Assembly (NCBI GenBank): GCA_003696075.1
Contig: RFHH01000074.1
Location: 1-47,303, forward strand
Source: Acidobacteriota bacterium
GTDB lineage: Bacteria; Acidobacteriota; Polarisedimenticolia; J045
Direction of reading: 5' to 3'
Length of the DNA stretch: 47,303 bases
Shown: piece after piece, positions 45,374 through 47,303 of the stretch
How positions within the stretch are numbered: the first letter of the stretch is position 1
Layout: every line of letters begins with the position of its first letter
Position numbers and translations under genes: made by a program
The notes under the pieces: model-generated
Seen by the model: only the letters and a program-made list of their open reading frames with translations
Told to the model about the DNA's origin: nothing
Database searches by the model: none

Positions 45374-46036
45374 ATGATCCTCCTCGACCGCGTCAGCAAG
45401 GTCTACCGCCTCGAGCCGGCCCTTCGCGACATTTCCCTGCACGTCGCGCCGGGGGAGTTCGTGACCGTCACCGGACCCTCCGGTGCGGGGAAGACCACGC
45501 TGCTGCAGCTGTTGTACCGCGAGATCCTCCCCACCTCCGGCCGCGTGATCGTCGACGGCCTCGATGTGTCGCGGCTCGGCTGGCGCGAGGTACCGGCCCT
45601 GCGTCGCCGCATCGGGGTCGTCTTCCAGGACTTCCGCCTCTTGCCGAGGCGCACGGTCGCCGAGAACGTCTCCTTCGTGCTCCGCGCGCTCGGCTGGCCG
45701 GCGGGCCGGCGGCGCGACCGGACCCGGCGGGTGCTCGAGTGGGTCGGGCTGGCGCATCGCGCCAGCGACTGGCCGAGTTCGCTCTCGGGAGGAGAGCAGC
45801 AGAGGGTGGCGATCGCGCGCGCGCTCGCCGCGGAGCCCCGGATCGTTCTCGCCGACGAGCCGACCGGAAATCTCGACCGCGAGCGCTCTCTCGAGATCCT
45901 GGGCCTCCTGCGGGAGATCCACGCCAGGGGTACGACCGTGGTGCTGGCGACGCACGATCCATCGCTGATCGACCAGGCCGGCGGTCGCGTCGTCCGCTTG
46001 CGGAACGGCCGGCTGGAGGAGGACCGGGCCGCGTGA
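45374..46036 (+). CDS. ftsE: Cell division ATP-binding protein FtsE
   Basis: The product has 220 residues. ATG 45374 has only a weak GAG before it, but upstream codons run into a stop. It is an ABC ATPase with Walker A GPSGAGKT (34-41), Q-loop VFQDFRLLP (83-91), signature LSGGEQQR (137-144), Walker B IVLADEP (157-163) and the family mark EPTGNLD. FRLLPRRTVAENV is typical of FtsE. It works with FtsX in the inner membrane to control periplasmic amidases at the septum. Confidence 0.95.
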   Translation: MILLDRVSKVYRLEPALRDISLHVAPGEFVTVTGPSGAGKTTLLQLLYREILPTSGRVIVDGLDVSRLGWREVPALRRRIGVVFQDFRLLPRRTVAENVSFVLRALGWPAGRRRDRTRRVLEWVGLAHRASDWPSSLSGGEQQRVAIARALAAEPRIVLADEPTGNLDRERSLEILGLLREIHARGTTVVLATHDPSLIDQAGGRVVRLRNGRLEEDRAA

Positions 46037-46932
46037 GGGCGGTACGCTTCGCCTGGGAGGCGCTTCGCACGGCCCTCACCGACCTGCTGCGGCGGCCGAT
46101 CGCGTCCGCCCTCTCGGTCGCGTCGATGGTGGTCGCCGTCGCGCTTCTCTCGGCCTTTCTCCTCTTGACCCAAGGCGTCCGGCAGGTGGTCGCCGGCTGG
46201 ATCGACCAGGCGGTCGTCGATATCTACCTCGCGCCGGAGACCCGCCGTTCGGACGTTGGAGACCTCGAAAAGGAGTTGGCGCGCGAACCGGCGGTGCGCC
46301 GGGTGGAATGGGTACCGCCCGAGCAGGCGCTGGACGAGTTCCGGCGCCTGTTCCCCGACCTGGGGGACGTCGACCGGCTGCTCGGCGGAAATCCGTTCCC
46401 GCCGTCGCTCCGTCTCGTCCCCGCCTCGGCGGACGCCGGGGGCCTGGATCCGGTGCTCGAGCGGCTGAAGGACGATCCTCGCGTGACCGGGATCCGCTTC
46501 GACCGCGACTGGCTCGCTGCCGTGGCCCGCGCCGCTCGGGCGTTCAGCTGGTTCGTCCTCGGGGGAGCGGGACTCCTTCTCGCGGGCGCCCTCACGACGA
46601 TCGGAAGCGTGGTGCGTCTGGCCCTGGACGACAAGCGGGACGAGGTCGCCCTGTTGCGGCTCGTCGGCGCCCCGTTCCTCTTCGTGGCCAGTCCGGTGCT
46701 GCTCTCCGGAGCGATCCTGGGTGGCACGGGAGCGGCCCTCGGGACGCTCGCGGTCGATCTCGCGCGGTCGGTTCTCCTCGCCGCCGTCGCCGGCGGTCCT
46801 CTCGCGGGCTGGATGCAGGTCCTCTTCGGCGCGGGCCTTTCGCAAGGGACGATCGGCGCGCTCGTCGCCGGCGGCGCCGTCGCGGGCGGCGTGGCGGCGG
46901 GCCTTGCCGCGGGACCGGCAGCCTTCGAGTGA
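46033..46932 (+). CDS. ftsX: Cell division permease-like protein FtsX
   Basis: The product has 299 residues. GTG 46033 overlaps the ftsE stop (GTGA). It has four transmembrane helices (about 25-50, 172-198, 220-245 and 268-292). A large periplasmic loop (about 55-165) lies between the first two, with IYLAPETRRSDVGDLEKEL and PFPPSLRL, as in FtsX. The LALDDKRDEVALLRLVGA segment is the cytoplasmic coupling region. It has no ATPase of its own. Confidence 0.94.
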   Translation: MRAVRFAWEALRTALTDLLRRPIASALSVASMVVAVALLSAFLLLTQGVRQVVAGWIDQAVVDIYLAPETRRSDVGDLEKELAREPAVRRVEWVPPEQALDEFRRLFPDLGDVDRLLGGNPFPPSLRLVPASADAGGLDPVLERLKDDPRVTGIRFDRDWLAAVARAARAFSWFVLGGAGLLLAGALTTIGSVVRLALDDKRDEVALLRLVGAPFLFVASPVLLSGAILGGTGAALGTLAVDLARSVLLAAVAGGPLAGWMQVLFGAGLSQGTIGALVAGGAVAGGVAAGLAAGPAAFE

Positions 46933-46937
46933 TCGGC

Positions 46938-46971
46938 CGCGGCCCCTCGCCTCCCGGGGCGATGGGCCGCG
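46938..46971 (+). terminator. Hairpin terminator after ftsX
   Basis: The outer arms CGCGGCCC (46938-46945) and GGGCCGCG (46964-46971) enclose inner arms TCGCC (46947-46951) and GGCGA (46958-46962), separated by one C/T mismatch. It begins 6 bp after the ftsX stop. It is a long G+C stem without a U-tract, like the other hairpins in this window. Confidence 0.6.
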
Positions 46972-47014
46972 TCGAAAGCGCGGAGACCCGTCTCAACCGC
47001 TCATCGGTCGTGGT

Positions 47015-47160
47015 GTGCATCCCCAATGGTGCGTTGTTTCGCCGAAGTCGTTGGAGGACGGAAGGATCCGGTCTCGAACGGACCGACGCACACGATCGGG
47101 CGGAAGTCATGGTTTCTCAACGAGCTGCGCGGCGTTTCGCACCATCGAGGGAGCACCTCC
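47015..47160. repeat. Dispersed 146-bp inverted-terminal element, copy C
   Basis: The left arm GTGCATCCCCAATGGTGCG...CGCCG is at 47015-47044. The right arm GAGCTGCGCGGCGTTTCG...GCACCTCC is at 47122-47160 and is inverted relative to the left. The internal part shares GTCGTTGGAGGACGGA and CGATCGGGCGGA-like blocks with copy A. Confidence 0.8.
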
Positions 47161-47224
47161 CGGAGGTGGCGGACCCGGATGCCCTGGCGCCCGCGCTTTC
47201 GGGTCGAAGTTTCGATCCGACATC

Positions 47225-47303
47225 GAGCTGCGCGGCGTTTCGCACCGTGGAGGGAGCCCTTCTATCGGTCGAATGGTGCGTCCGCGATGGTGCAAATCGA
47301 CGC
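47225..47303. repeat. Partial copies of the dispersed element, cut by window end
   Basis: A right arm (GAGCTGCGCGGCGTTTCGCA..., 47225-47263) has no full left partner within 147 bp upstream. It is followed immediately by a left-arm-like ATGGTGCGTCCGC (47273-47285) and another ATGGTGC at 47287-47293. This is a cluster of arms that may continue beyond the window. Confidence 0.65.

Larger units (their letters stand above)
46933..47303. other. Gene-free stretch with terminator and dispersed repeats
   Basis: After ftsX there is a strong hairpin (46938-46971), then one full dispersed element (47015-47160) and a second partial copy (47225 to the window end). No coding frame is supportable. Confidence 0.65.

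Overview
The window is a very G+C-rich (about 70% by eye), densely packed bacterial chromosome segment. It looks like a diderm (Gram-negative type) bacterium that makes meso-diaminopimelate peptidoglycan. MurE carries the DNPR motif, and LspA, a DegP/HtrA protease, a Wza-type export protein and sigma-54 activators are all present. An Acidobacteriota-like or other deep, poorly sampled phylum would fit, but no rRNA or other phylogenetic marker is present to prove it. GTG starts and 1-11 bp stop/start overlaps (ATGA, GTGA) are pervasive and were used to set many starts.

Layout. 1-3540: accessory region with a visibly less G+C-rich secreted Cys-rich protein, a four-helix membrane protein, a small cupin and a tiny membrane protein. 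3560-6831 (minus): four overlapping genes for secreted proteins, three of them Cys-rich and apparently paralogous. 7118-8910: DEAD-box RNA helicase plus an UPF0178 protein. 8870-12451 (minus): a cystathionine gamma-synthase/lyase family enzyme, lspA, and a large Asp-box (BNR) propeller protein overlapping lspA. 13441-14696: DUF2892-type membrane protein and an aldo/keto reductase, separated by a bidirectional hairpin.

14930-32842 (minus) is a complete division and cell wall (dcw) operon. Read in its transcription direction it is mraZ-rsmH-ftsL-ftsI-murE-murF-mraY-murD-ftsW-murG-murC-murB-ftsQ-ftsA-ftsZ, followed 4 bp later by a response regulator/GGDEF diguanylate cyclase. Upstream of mraZ are a clear sigma-70-type promoter and three 10-bp-spaced TGGGN repeats, the MraZ-binding operator. 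This operon makes the lipid II precursor, flips and polymerises it at the septum, and builds the FtsA/FtsZ ring.

33112-35021 (minus) holds an XRE-HTH/TPR regulator and a secreted protein that overlaps it. Divergently, 35311-42187 (plus) is a signalling/envelope operon: sensor kinase, NtrC-type activator, HtrA protease, a second NtrC/NtrX-type activator and a TPR protein. Then come a polysaccharide-export protein, a secreted protein, a YvlD-type membrane protein, gatB, and ftsE-ftsX.

The most novel-looking signals are: (i) an interspersed 145-147 bp element with about 30 bp inverted termini, present in full at three intergenic sites and as solo or partial copies (REPIN/MITE-like); (ii) the Cys-rich protein at 506-1444, whose C-terminal domain has two exact C-x3-C-x6-C-x3-C motifs around a hydrophobic Gly/Ala segment, resembling a halocin-C8-like precursor layout; (iii) the secreted Cys-rich paralog operon; and (iv) a c-di-GMP synthase wired into the dcw operon directly after ftsZ.
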